A DNA stretch of 10,841 bases from JBLKSS01 sp047607725. GTDB taxonomy: Bacteria > Pseudomonadota > Gammaproteobacteria > Enterobacterales > Enterobacteriaceae. Position 1 is the stretch's first letter; every line of letters begins with the position of its first letter. The position numbers and the translations under genes are program-made. Below are positions 1 through 6,143 of the stretch, piece after piece. The DNA is taken from NCBI RefSeq assembly GCF_047607725.1, contig NZ_JBLKSS010000098.1:1-10841 (forward strand), given 5' to 3'. Below the pieces are notes generated by a model. The model had not been told where the DNA came from. It ran no database searches and saw only the letters and a list, made by a program, of their open reading frames with translations.

Positions 1-150
1 CATACCCCCGGAAGCTAAAAGTCTCCAGAGTATGGCGGAACAGAAGATGAGCGATCGGACAGAATCGGAATCGCTGATCGGGCGACCGGAATCAGTGATC
101 GGGTGAAATCGGAATCAGTGATCGGACGTGACCGGAACCAGCATTAAACA
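1..150. mobile_element. End of an IS21-family-like insertion sequence (partial)
   Basis: No gene is recognisable here. The stretch ends with ACA at 148-150, and read leftward from there it begins TGTTTAATGC. Just inside this end lie several spaced copies of a 17-bp motif (66-143). A TGT...ACA tip with several subterminal repeats is the usual architecture of IS21-family ends, where the repeats bind the transposase. Immediately to the right, pyrE homology starts abruptly in mid-gene, which fits an insertion or an IS-mediated deletion. An open frame runs from 2 to 105, but it passes through the repeats and I do not assign it to IstA or IstB. The rest of the element lies outside the window, so its family rests on end structure only. 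Confidence 0.6.
66..143. repeat. Spaced direct repeats of a 17-bp motif (IS end binding sites)
   Basis: Three near-identical 17-mers lie at 66-82 (CGGAATCGCTGATCGGG), 87-103 (CGGAATCAGTGATCGGG) and 110-126 (CGGAATCAGTGATCGGA). A degenerate partial copy, CGGAACCAGCA, is at 133-143. Start-to-start spacing is 21, 23 and 23 bp, about two helical turns, so bound proteins would sit on one face of the DNA. This matches the multiple terminal repeats of IS21-type elements. The spacers are only 4-6 bp, which excludes a CRISPR array. Confidence 0.75.
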
Positions 151-749
151 AATAGGTATTAAAATTCGGCGAATTTGCGCTTAAATCGGGCCGTATCAGC
201 CCCTATTTCTTTAATGCCGGTTTGTTTAATACCGGGCGCGATCTGGCATTTTTGGGGTGGGTTTATGCCGCGGCGTTGGTGGATTCAGGCGTGCCATTCG
301 ATCTGTTATTCGGGCCTGCTTACAAAGGTATCCCGATTGCGACCACCACCGCGGTGGCGCTGGCGGAGCAGCATAAACGGGACGTCACCTATTGTTTCAA
401 CCGTAAAGGAAGCCAAGGATCACAGTGAAGGCGGGACGCTGGTCGGTAGTCCGCTCCAGGGTAAAGTGATGCTGGTCGACGACGTTATTACCGCGGGCAC
501 CGCTATCCGCGAGTCGATGGCCATTATTGCCGCCCACCAGGCAACGCTTGCCGGGGTGATGATTTCGCTGGACCGGCAGGAAAAAGGGCGTGGCGAGATT
601 TCGCTATTCAGTAAGTGGAGCGGGATTATCACTGCAAGGTTCTTGCTATCATCACGTTGGCGGATCTGATCGCCTATCTGGAAGAAAAAGGCGAAATGGC
701 CGACCATCTCGCCGCGGTTCGCGCCTATCAGCAGCAATACGGCATCTGA
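151..749 (+). pseudogene. pyrE: Orotate phosphoribosyltransferase, 5'-truncated and frameshifted
   Basis: This is a remnant of PyrE, which converts orotate and PRPP to orotidine monophosphate in pyrimidine synthesis. Homology begins at about codon 15-16 of the usual ~213, directly against the IS end, so the N-terminus is missing. The first readable codons include TAG at 153-155 where CAG (Gln) is expected. Frame one covers KFGEF through CFNRK. An extra G at 408-409 then shifts the frame. The PRPP-binding loop (VMLVDDVITAGTA, 466-504) is intact in the second frame. A one-base loss near 603 restores the first frame, followed by an in-frame TAA at 612-614 where GAA is expected. The C-terminus then continues (DLIAYLEEK) to TGA at 747-749. 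The gene converges on slmA, the usual enteric arrangement. At least four lesions make a functional product very unlikely. Confidence 0.95.
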
Positions 750-810
750 GCCGGCCAGGTGGGACGGGCGTTCGCTTTAATGCCGGTCAGTGAAGCACTC
801 GCGTTGACGG

Positions 811-835
811 GCGGTGGAGCGCCGCTATCCACCGC
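811..835. other. Stem-loop between converging pyrE remnant and slmA
   Basis: GCGGTGGA (811-818) pairs perfectly with TCCACCGC (828-835) around a 9-base loop. It lies in the 96-bp gap between the two converging genes, where a shared terminator would be expected. Neither strand has a T-run after the stem, so it is not a convincing intrinsic terminator. Confidence 0.3.
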
Positions 836-845
836 GCCGCGGCAC

Positions 846-1442
846 TCAGTGCAGCTGCGCTACCAGGAGCGGCCAGCGCAGCTCGAACTCCTGCGTGGGC
901 CGGTATTTGAATTCAGTACGCACAAAGCGCGACAGCATGCCTTCGCAAAAGGCCAGCAGCTGGCTGGCGAGCAGCGACTCATCCAGCTCAAACGCTTCCC
1001 CTTCGCGCAGTTTGCGCTCGCGCAATACCTGGCGCAGCTGTACTTCGATACGCTCATACAACTGATTGATGCGCCCCTGAAGTCGGTCTTGTTCAAACAT
1101 TAGCGCGTGGCCGCTCATAATGCGCGTGAGCCCCGGATTTCGTTCGGCGAAGCCCAAAAGCAGCAACAATATCAGACGAAGCCGATTCAGAGTCTCTTTC
1201 TCATCTTGTAGGATCAAATTAATCCGGCTAATCAGACTATCCTCGATAAATTCGATAAGGCTGTCAAACATCCGGGTTTTGCTGGGAAAGTGGCGGTAAA
1301 GCGCGGCTTCCGAAACGCCAACATTGGCTGCCAATTTTGCGGTGGTAATACGTTGGCTGCCGTCGCTGGATTCAAGCATCTGTGCCAATGCTTGCAGAAT
1401 CTCCTCGCGGCGGTTGCGTTTCGTATTCTCTTTTTCTGCCAT
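846..1442 (-). CDS. slmA: Nucleoid occlusion factor SlmA (TetR family)
   Basis: SlmA is a 198-residue DNA-binding protein, the same length as in E. coli. It binds SBS sites on the chromosome and, when bound, antagonises FtsZ polymerisation so that septa do not form over the nucleoid. The N-terminal third (residues ~10-60) is a TetR-type helix-turn-helix domain with the typical ITTAKLAANVGVSEAALYRH recognition region and the FPSKTRMF stretch after it. The remaining all-helical part is the dimerisation and FtsZ-interaction domain and reads without interruption. The start ATG at 1442 gives the conserved MAEKENTKRNRREEI N-terminus and has AGGGA ten bases upstream. It lies downstream of dut on the same strand with a 128-bp gap and converges on pyrE. 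It appears intact beside the broken pyrE, consistent with continued selection. Confidence 0.97.
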   Translation of the reverse strand: MAEKENTKRNRREEILQALAQMLESSDGSQRITTAKLAANVGVSEAALYRHFPSKTRMFDSLIEFIEDSLISRINLILQDEKETLNRLRLILLLLLGFAERNPGLTRIMSGHALMFEQDRLQGRINQLYERIEVQLRQVLRERKLREGEAFELDESLLASQLLAFCEGMLSRFVRTEFKYRPTQEFELRWPLLVAQLH

Positions 1443-1444
1443 GC

Positions 1445-1473
1445 TGAATAGGTCCCTGAGTAATCACTGTCAA
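1445..1473 (-). promoter_or_regulatory. Candidate sigma-70 promoter overlapping the slmA start region
   Basis: On the minus strand a perfect TTGACA (1473-1468) is followed, after exactly 17 bases, by TATTCA (1450-1445), four of six matches to the -10 consensus. Transcription from it would begin at or inside the slmA start codon, giving a leaderless message. It is therefore either a real but unusual promoter or a chance match. Confidence 0.3.
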
Positions 1474-1497
1474 TAATGGTTAAACACCAGGCATCGG

Positions 1498-1520
1498 CCG
1501 TAGCGCGCGCGGCGCTATGG
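1498..1520. other. GC-rich stem-loop in the dut-slmA gap
   Basis: CCGTAGCGC (1498-1506) and GCGCTATGG (1512-1520) form a 9-bp stem with one G-T pair and a 5-base loop. It lies downstream of dut, where it could stabilise or attenuate dut mRNA. No T-run follows on the minus strand, so it is not a standard terminator. Apart from this and the candidate promoter, I see nothing in the gap. Confidence 0.35.
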
Positions 1521-1570
1521 CGTTAATGGATTTGTATTCGATGCCGGGTAATGGGCAGAATCGTCAGGGG

Positions 1571-2029
1571 CTATAGTCGCCCGGAGTGGCCGAAGCCCCC
1601 CTCGCCGCGTTCGCTGGTATCGAAGGATTCCACCAAGTTAAACTCCGCCTGCACGACCGGCACAAAGACCATTTGCGCCATGCGCTCCCCCGGTTCAACG
1701 GTGAAAATGTCCTGGCCGCGGTTCCAGACCGAGACCATCAGCGGCCCTTGGTAGTCCGAATCAATCAGTCCCACCAGATTACCCAGCACGATACCGTGCT
1801 TATGACCCAGACCGGATCGCGGCAGGATAACCGCCGCCAGATTGGCATCGGCAATGTGAATCGCCAGCCCGGTCGGGATCAGGGTGGTTTCACCCGGCGC
1901 CAGCACCACCGGCTCATCGATACAAACGCGTAAATCCAGACCGGCGGACCCCGTGGTGGCGTAAGCCGGTAGCGGGAAACGATTGCCAATGCGGTGGTCC
2001 AGGATCTTAACGTCGATTTTTTTCATCAT
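1571..2029 (-). CDS. dut: Deoxyuridine 5'-triphosphate nucleotidohydrolase (dUTPase)
   Basis: Dut hydrolyses dUTP to dUMP and pyrophosphate. This keeps uracil out of DNA and supplies dUMP for thymidylate synthase. The 152-residue product has the conserved motifs of trimeric dUTPases: AGLDLR (motif I), PRSGLGHKHG (motif II), GNLVGLIDSDYQG with the catalytic Asp at ~90 (motif III), PGERMAQM (motif IV) and the C-terminal RGEGGFGHSG (motif V), which closes over the substrate. The start at 2029 (MMKKIDVKI) matches the family N-terminus. The open frame extends seven codons further upstream, but that extension has no family support. Its first 23 bases overlap the end of coaBC, the usual enteric arrangement, implying translational coupling. 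With pyrE broken, pyrimidine precursors probably come from salvage, yet dut is intact. Confidence 0.97.
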   Translation of the reverse strand: MMKKIDVKILDHRIGNRFPLPAYATTGSAGLDLRVCIDEPVVLAPGETTLIPTGLAIHIADANLAAVILPRSGLGHKHGIVLGNLVGLIDSDYQGPLMVSVWNRGQDIFTVEPGERMAQMVFVPVVQAEFNLVESFDTSERGEGGFGHSGRL

Positions 2030-3221
2030 AACGGCTGACAATCTCGTCAATTAGTTGTTGAGCGAGCAGTGATTTATCGCTCAGAGGTAACAGGGTTTCC
2101 CCATCCTGCCAGAACAGATGCAACGCATTGTTATCACTGTTAAACCCTTGGCCGGTTTGGGAAACGTCATTGGCGCAAATCAAATCCATTTGCTTATTGA
2201 TACGCTTTTGCCGGGCGTATTCTTCCATATTGTGGGTTTCGGCGGCAAATCCGACGACGTAAGGACGTTGTTTTGTTAGTGCGCCCACGGCCGCCACAAT
2301 ATCAGGATTTTTAATCTGGGTGATCATCAGGTCATCGCCCTGCTTTTTGATTTTTTCCGGTGAAAAACGGCGGGCGCGATAGTCTGCCACCGCCGCGCAG
2401 CCGATGAAAATGTGTTGTTGGTGGATGGAGCGCATTACCGCATCCTGCATCTCCAGCGCGCTGGTCACGTCGATACGCTCCACATCCGCAGGCGTTGGCA
2501 GGGAGACCGGGCCCGCTATCAGCGTGACCCGCGCGCCTTTGGCCGCGGCGGCGCGGGCGATGGCGAAGCCCATCTTGCCCGAGCTGTGATTGCTGAGAAA
2601 ACGTACCGGATCCAGCGCTTCTCGGGTCGGCCCGGCGGTTATCATGATATTGAGGTGGCTTAGCGAGCGATCGGGGGTGAAATGCTGCGCCACGTGGTCC
2701 ATCAGCACCAGCGGATCGGGCATCCGCCCCGGGCCGATATCGCCGCAGGCCTGGCTGCCTCTATCGGGCCCCCACAACAGCACGCCGCGGCCGCTCAACG
2801 TGGTCAGGTTCGCCTGCGTGGCCGCCGCCCGGTACATTTGTTGGTTCATGGCCGGCGCCGCCGCGACGGGGGCCGCCGTCGCCAGGCAGAGCGTGGTGAG
2901 CAGATCGTTGGCCATTCCCGCCGCCAGGCGCGCCAGCAGATCGGCGGTCGCGGGCGCCAGCAGCAGCAGATCGGCCCATTTTGCCAGCTCAATATGGCCC
3001 ATCGCCGCCTCTGCGGCGGGATCCAGCAGGTCGTCCGCCACCGGGTAGCCCGATACCGCCTGCAGACTCAATGGCGTAATAAACGCCTTCGCCGCCGCCG
3101 TCATCACCACGTGCACCTCGGCGCCCCGCTCGCGCAAACGGCGCACCAGTTCGGGGGCCTTGTAGGCGGCGATACCACCGCTTACGCCCAGTACAATATG
3201 TTTACCGGCCAGTCCCGTCAT
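2007..3221 (-). CDS. coaBC: Bifunctional phosphopantothenoylcysteine synthetase/decarboxylase
   Basis: CoaBC (Dfp) joins 4'-phosphopantothenate to cysteine using CTP and then decarboxylates the product to 4'-phosphopantetheine, two consecutive steps of coenzyme A synthesis. The 404-residue protein matches the usual ~406. The N-terminal FMN-dependent decarboxylase domain (~1-185) has GSGGIAAYK-type nucleotide binding (here GVSGGIAAYK), the active-site His at 76 in GHIELAKWAD, the PAMN motif at 123-126 and the catalytic Cys159 in ACGDIGPGRM. The C-terminal synthetase domain (~190-404) begins with ITAGPTREALDPVRFLSNHSSGKMG (Asn211) and keeps Lys290 in PEKIKK and the GFAAET segment. All key residues are present. 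It is the first gene of a leftward coaBC-dut unit and is divergent from radC. CoaD, the enzyme for the next step, is encoded at 5652-6143. Confidence 0.98.
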   Translation of the reverse strand: MTGLAGKHIVLGVSGGIAAYKAPELVRRLRERGAEVHVVMTAAAKAFITPLSLQAVSGYPVADDLLDPAAEAAMGHIELAKWADLLLLAPATADLLARLAAGMANDLLTTLCLATAAPVAAAPAMNQQMYRAAATQANLTTLSGRGVLLWGPDRGSQACGDIGPGRMPDPLVLMDHVAQHFTPDRSLSHLNIMITAGPTREALDPVRFLSNHSSGKMGFAIARAAAAKGARVTLIAGPVSLPTPADVERIDVTSALEMQDAVMRSIHQQHIFIGCAAVADYRARRFSPEKIKKQGDDLMITQIKNPDIVAAVGALTKQRPYVVGFAAETHNMEEYARQKRINKQMDLICANDVSQTGQGFNSDNNALHLFWQDGETLLPLSDKSLLAQQLIDEIVSRYDEKNRR

Positions 3222-3259
3222 CTCGCATGTCCAGGTGAAATTATGGTTATAGGCATTTT

Positions 3260-3370
3260 ATCATAACCCTCAGCGCCACGATCATTTGTCTGTTTACGGC
3301 TGTTTTGGAATCGTCATTCGGCTTTTCACCGTGCCATGTCGAACAACGGTGTTGCTGCTGGCATTATAAA
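3260..3370. promoter_or_regulatory. Divergent promoter region between coaBC and radC
   Basis: Both neighbours are transcribed away from this 184-bp gap (3222-3405), so both promoters should lie in it. Minus strand: TATGAT (3265-3260) is a reasonable -10 for coaBC, but no good -35 sits 16-18 bases upstream. Plus strand: TATAAA (3365-3370) could be a -10 for radC, again without a recognisable -35. I see no operator, riboswitch or small gene here. The -10 assignments are tentative. Confidence 0.3.
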
Positions 3371-3405
3371 GCTAGGGGTGAACGGTGCCCGGGAAGGTCC
3401 GCACA

Positions 3406-4089
3406 ATGGAAAAAGTAAGTAAGAAAAGCTGGCCGTCAACGTTGGCACCGCGTGAAAAGCTGATTGCCCTCGGTCCCGACGCGCTGACGGACATTGAATT
3501 ACTGGCGCTGTTTTTACGCACCGGCACCCGGGGCAAACATGTGTTGCAGTTCGCGGAGGAACTGCTGGCGCAGTTCGGTTCGTTCGATAAATTGATGACT
3601 GCCGACCACCAAACCCTCAGCGCCACGTACGGTCTGGGAGTCTCAAAATGTACACAGCTGCGGGCGATTGGCGAAATGGCGCAGCGCATTTTTCGTTCGC
3701 ATCTGATGTGCGAGGATGCGATGACCAGCCCGGATATGGCCCGGCGTTACCTGCAGCAAATTTTGGTGTGCTGGGAAAGAGAGGTGTTTGTGGTCATGTT
3801 TCTCGACAACCGCAATCGCCTTATCAACCATCAGGAGTTGTTTCAGGGTACAGTGAACAGCGTAGAGGTCCATCCGCGGGAAATTGTCTGCGCGGCGCTC
3901 AAGATCAATGCGGCGGCGATTATTTTGGCGCACAATCATCCCTCTGGTAACGCCGAACCGAGCCGCGCCGACCGCGAGGTGACGGCACGTGTGGTCAAAG
4001 CCTGCCTGTTTCTCGATATCCGGGTGCTGGACCATCTGGTTATCGGCGCGGGGGAAATGGTTTCTTTTGCCGAAAAAGGCTGGCTGTAA
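3406..4089 (+). CDS. radC: RadC family JAMM/MPN+ domain protein (YicR-like)
   Basis: This 227-residue protein is full length for the family (E. coli ~222). The N-terminal half carries a helix-hairpin-helix-like segment (LSATYGLGVSKCTQLRAIGE, ~71-90). The C-terminal half is a JAMM metal-binding domain with Glu154 in VEVHPREI, the His176-x-His178-PSG motif and Asp189, a Zn-hydrolase-like arrangement. The original radiation-repair role of RadC in E. coli was not upheld, and the biochemical function of the family remains unsettled. Two starts are plausible: GTG at 3385 with AGGGG six bases upstream, and ATG at 3406 with GGAAGG eight bases upstream. I chose the ATG because the product is closer to family length. 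The gene order radC-rpmB-rpmG is conserved in enterics. All motif residues are intact. Confidence 0.93.
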   Translation: MEKVSKKSWPSTLAPREKLIALGPDALTDIELLALFLRTGTRGKHVLQFAEELLAQFGSFDKLMTADHQTLSATYGLGVSKCTQLRAIGEMAQRIFRSHLMCEDAMTSPDMARRYLQQILVCWEREVFVVMFLDNRNRLINHQELFQGTVNSVEVHPREIVCAALKINAAAIILAHNHPSGNAEPSRADREVTARVVKACLFLDIRVLDHLVIGAGEMVSFAEKGWL

Positions 4090-4102
4090 GCCTTTTTCCC
4101 GC

Positions 4103-4119
4103 GATCCTGCGGGATCTTT
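4103..4119 (+). terminator. Weak stem-loop after radC
   Basis: GATCC (4103-4107) and GGATC (4112-4116) pair around TGCG, followed by only TTT. An alternative pairing is CCCGC/GCGGG over nearly the same bases. It is short with a poor T-tract, so at best a weak radC terminator upstream of the rpmB promoter. Confidence 0.3.
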
Positions 4120-4132
4120 AGCCGTGCGGGAC

Positions 4133-4161
4133 TTGAGCAGTCGCGCGTCAAAGCGTATACT
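4133..4161 (+). promoter_or_regulatory. Sigma-70 promoter of the rpmB-rpmG operon
   Basis: TTGAGC (4133-4138) and TATACT (4156-4161) are separated by exactly 17 bases, four and five matches to the respective consensus hexamers. Transcription should begin near 4168, leaving a leader of about 160 nt before the rpmB start codon. The position, between radC and rpmB, agrees with a strong ribosomal-protein promoter. Confidence 0.8.
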
Positions 4162-4194
4162 ACGCCACCTTTGAGAATCTTGGGTGTAGCGTTG

Positions 4195-4262
4195 AGAGCC
4201 TATCTCAGCAGAGTTCTCTCTGTTGGAAGTCTCTCCTCAGTGAATATGCTGAGATGGGCTCT
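4195..4262 (+). promoter_or_regulatory. Structured rpmB mRNA leader (16-bp stem)
   Basis: Bases 4195-4210 pair with 4247-4262 (AGAGCCTATCTCAGCA with TGCTGAGATGGGCTCT) with a single G-T pair, giving a 16-bp stem closing a 36-base loop. The loop contains TCTCC at 4232-4236, complementary to the rpmB Shine-Dalgarno GGAGA at 4318-4322, so a long-range pairing that hides the ribosome site is possible. A small hairpin (GCCT/AGGC, 4266-4277) and the 10-bp palindrome AGCTCGAGCT lie further downstream. The stem is seen directly; a regulatory role, for example autogenous control by L28, is inference only. Confidence 0.6.
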
Positions 4263-4328
4263 AAAGCCTGACGAGGCGGCTACCACCTTTCTTAGAGCTC
4301 GAGCTGATTTGATTTTTGGAGAATAGAC

Positions 4329-4565
4329 ATGTCCCGAGTCTGCCAAGTTACTGGCAAGCGCCCGGTGAGCGGCAACAACCGCTCCCACGCAATGAATGCG
4401 ACCAAACGCCGTTTTCTGCCTAACCTGCACTCTCACCGTTTTTGGGTTGAGAGCGAAAAACGCTTTGTCACGCTGCGCGTATCTGCTAAAGGTATGCGTG
4501 TAATCGATAAGAAGGGCATCGAAACGGTTTTGGCCGATCTCCGTGTCCGCGGTGAGAAGTATTAA
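4329..4565 (+). CDS. rpmB: 50S ribosomal protein L28
   Basis: L28 is a small basic protein of the large ribosomal subunit needed for proper 50S assembly. The 78-residue product is full length and begins MSRVCQVTGKRPVSGNNRSH, the conserved N-terminal segment, followed by the lysine/arginine-rich RRFLPNLHSHRFWVE block and the C-terminal GIETVLADLR. The start is fixed by TTTTTGGAG ending eight bases upstream. It is the first gene of a two-gene operon with rpmG, 16 bp apart, behind a strong promoter and a structured leader. No lesions are seen. Confidence 0.99.
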   Translation: MSRVCQVTGKRPVSGNNRSHAMNATKRRFLPNLHSHRFWVESEKRFVTLRVSAKGMRVIDKKGIETVLADLRVRGEKY

Positions 4566-4581
4566 GGTAAGGAACTAAATC

Positions 4582-4749
4582 ATGGCTAAGGGTGTTCGCG
4601 AGAAGATTAAGCTGGTTTCTTCTGCTGGTACTGGTCACTTCTATACCACCACGAAGAACAAGCGTACCAAACCTGAAAAGATGGAATTGAAAAAATTCGA
4701 TCCGGTTGTACGCCAGCATGTGATTTACAAAGAAGCCAAAATCAAATAA
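4582..4749 (+). CDS. rpmG: 50S ribosomal protein L33
   Basis: L33 is a 55-residue large-subunit protein located near the tRNA exit site. The reading frame gives MAKGVREKIKLVSSAGTGHF at the start and ends VIYKEAKIK, nearly the same as the E. coli protein. It lacks the zinc-binding cysteine pairs seen in the C+ form, so it is the zinc-independent type. AAGG elements in the 16-bp gap after rpmB supply the ribosome site. A strong terminator follows 16 bp after the stop codon, closing the operon. Confidence 0.99.
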   Translation: MAKGVREKIKLVSSAGTGHFYTTTKNKRTKPEKMELKKFDPVVRQHVIYKEAKIK

Positions 4750-4764
4750 TTTTGGCGACTGGCT

Positions 4765-4792
4765 AAAAACCCGGCTCCGGCCGGGTTTTTTT
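4765..4792 (+). terminator. Rho-independent terminator of rpmB-rpmG
   Basis: ACCCGGC (4769-4775) and GCCGGGT (4780-4786) pair around TCCG. The stem can be lengthened by the A-run (4765-4768) against the T-run (4787-4790), and a tract of seven T follows the GC stem. This is a textbook intrinsic terminator and separates the ribosomal operon from mutM. Confidence 0.95.
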
Positions 4793-4851
4793 ATGGGCCG
4801 TCGGACGTATTATTCTCGACCGGCGGACATCCCGCTGACAGGGAGCATCAG

Positions 4852-5661
4852 ATGCCGGAATTACCGGAAGTGGAAACCAGCCGCCGAGGGATTGAACCTT
4901 GGGTCGCGGGGCAGACGATTCTGCGGGCGGAGGTGCGTAATGCGCGGCTCCGCTGGCCGGTGGACGAAGAGATCATCGCGCTGCGGGACAGGTGGGTACT
5001 GAGCGTACAGCGCCGGGCGAAATATCTGCTGTTGGAGCTGGATCAAGGCTGGATCATTATCCATCTCGGTATGTCGGGACGTTTGCGGGTGCTGCCGCAG
5101 CCGCAGCCGCCTGAAAAGCACGATCATGTCGATCTGGTCATCAGCAACGGCTGTCTCATCCGCTATACCGATCCGCGGCGCTTTGGCGCCTGGCTATGGA
5201 GCGATAATCTGCTTACCAGCCGCGTGCTGGCTCACCTGGGACCTGAACCGCTCAGCGATGAGTTCGATGGCCGCTGGCTGTACGAGAAGTCGCGCAATAA
5301 ACACACGCCGATCAAGCCGTGGCTGATGGATAATAAGCTGGTGGTCGGCGTCGGCAATATTTACGCCAGCGAATCGCTGTTTGTCGCCGGCATTTTGCCC
5401 GGCCGCGCCGCCGGTTCATTAAACGAAGAAGACGCTGCGCTGCTGGCGCAGAGTATCAAGGCGGTATTGCTGCGCTCGATTGAGCAGGGCGGCACTACGC
5501 TGCGAGATTTTCTGCAGTCAGACGGCAAGCCGGGCTATTTTGTACAAGAGCTGCAGGTGTACGGCCGGGCGGGCGAACCCTGCCGGGCGTGCGGAACGCC
5601 GATACAGGTCGCCAAGCACGGCCAGCGGAGCACTTTTTTCTGTCCCCAATGTCAGCACTGA
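4852..5661 (+). CDS. mutM: Formamidopyrimidine-DNA glycosylase (8-oxoguanine repair)
   Basis: MutM (Fpg) removes oxidised purines such as 8-oxoguanine and cuts the abasic site by beta/delta-elimination. The 269-residue protein equals the E. coli length. It starts MPELPEVE: after removal of Met, Pro is the catalytic nucleophile and Glu the acid. Lys57 (RRAKYLLL) is in place. The helix-two-turn-helix region contains the conserved NKLVVGVGNIYASE segment. The C-terminal zinc finger has Cys244, Cys247, Cys264 and Cys267, with Arg259 between them contacting DNA. GGGAG six bases before the ATG supports the start. No clear promoter is visible in the 59-bp gap after the rpmG terminator. The last 10 bp overlap coaD tail to tail. 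All catalytic residues are intact. Confidence 0.98.
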   Translation: MPELPEVETSRRGIEPWVAGQTILRAEVRNARLRWPVDEEIIALRDRWVLSVQRRAKYLLLELDQGWIIIHLGMSGRLRVLPQPQPPEKHDHVDLVISNGCLIRYTDPRRFGAWLWSDNLLTSRVLAHLGPEPLSDEFDGRWLYEKSRNKHTPIKPWLMDNKLVVGVGNIYASESLFVAGILPGRAAGSLNEEDAALLAQSIKAVLLRSIEQGGTTLRDFLQSDGKPGYFVQELQVYGRAGEPCRACGTPIQVAKHGQRSTFFCPQCQH

Positions 5662-6143
5662 GAGGGGCGATACCGCGCCCGGACCTCTTTGGCGATAGGC
5701 GCGGGCAGAAAGTGATCCACATCGCCGCCGTGCAGCGCCACCTCTTTCACCAGCGTGGAGGAGATATAAGACCAGGCTTCGGCGGGTATCATAAACACGG
5801 TCTCGAGCGTCGGCATTAAATGGCGATTCATTTTCGCCAACTGCATCTCATACTCGACATCCGTCATCGCGCGCACGCCACGGATGAGGATATTCGCCTG
5901 CTGCTGGCGAGCAAAATCGGCCATCAAATCGCTAAAGCCCGTTACCGTCACATTGGGCAGGTGGGCGGTAACCTGGGTTGCCAGCGCCACCCGTTCATGC
6001 AAATCAAACAGCGGCCGTTTATTGGGGCTGGCGGCGATCGCCAGCACGACCCGATCAAACATTTGCGCGGCGCGGGTCACTAAATCCAGATGGCCATTGG
6101 TCAGCGGATCGAAGGTGCCGGGATAGATGGCTTTGGTGGTCAT
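5652..6143 (-). CDS. coaD: Phosphopantetheine adenylyltransferase
   Basis: CoaD transfers AMP from ATP to 4'-phosphopantetheine to give dephospho-CoA, the penultimate step of coenzyme A synthesis. It shows the nucleotidyltransferase signature TFDPLTNGH (Thr10 and His18 bind and orient ATP), the central RGVRAMTDVEYEMQLAKMNR segment and the ISSTLVKEV motif near 127-135. At 163 residues it is about four longer than E. coli CoaD. The extra C-terminal residues lie in the 10-bp overlap with the end of mutM. Its ATG overlaps the waaE stop (ATGA, 6140-6143), so it is probably translated by coupling as the last gene of waaA-waaE-coaD. No terminator is visible after it. Confidence 0.98.
   Translation of the reverse strand: MTTKAIYPGTFDPLTNGHLDLVTRAAQMFDRVVLAIAASPNKRPLFDLHERVALATQVTAHLPNVTVTGFSDLMADFARQQQANILIRGVRAMTDVEYEMQLAKMNRHLMPTLETVFMIPAEAWSYISSTLVKEVALHGGDVDHFLPAPIAKEVRARYRPSQC

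Noticed and set aside
66..143. CRISPR-like repeat array
   Set aside because: The repeats are only 17 bp with 4-6 bp between them, they are imperfect, and they sit at an IS tip; there are no true spacers or cas genes.
175..669. A single 164-codon frame across the pyrE region
   Set aside because: Only its middle part encodes PyrE; the start and end are out-of-frame translations around frameshifts, so it is not a gene in its own right.
811..835. Bidirectional terminator between pyrE and slmA
   Set aside because: The 8-bp stem is real but neither side has a T-tract, so it is listed only as a stem-loop.
2682..3266. Long plus-strand open frame (194 codons) across coaBC
   Set aside because: It is antisense to a fully conserved coaBC, rich in Arg/Gln/His as expected of a GC-rich shadow frame, and matches no family I know.
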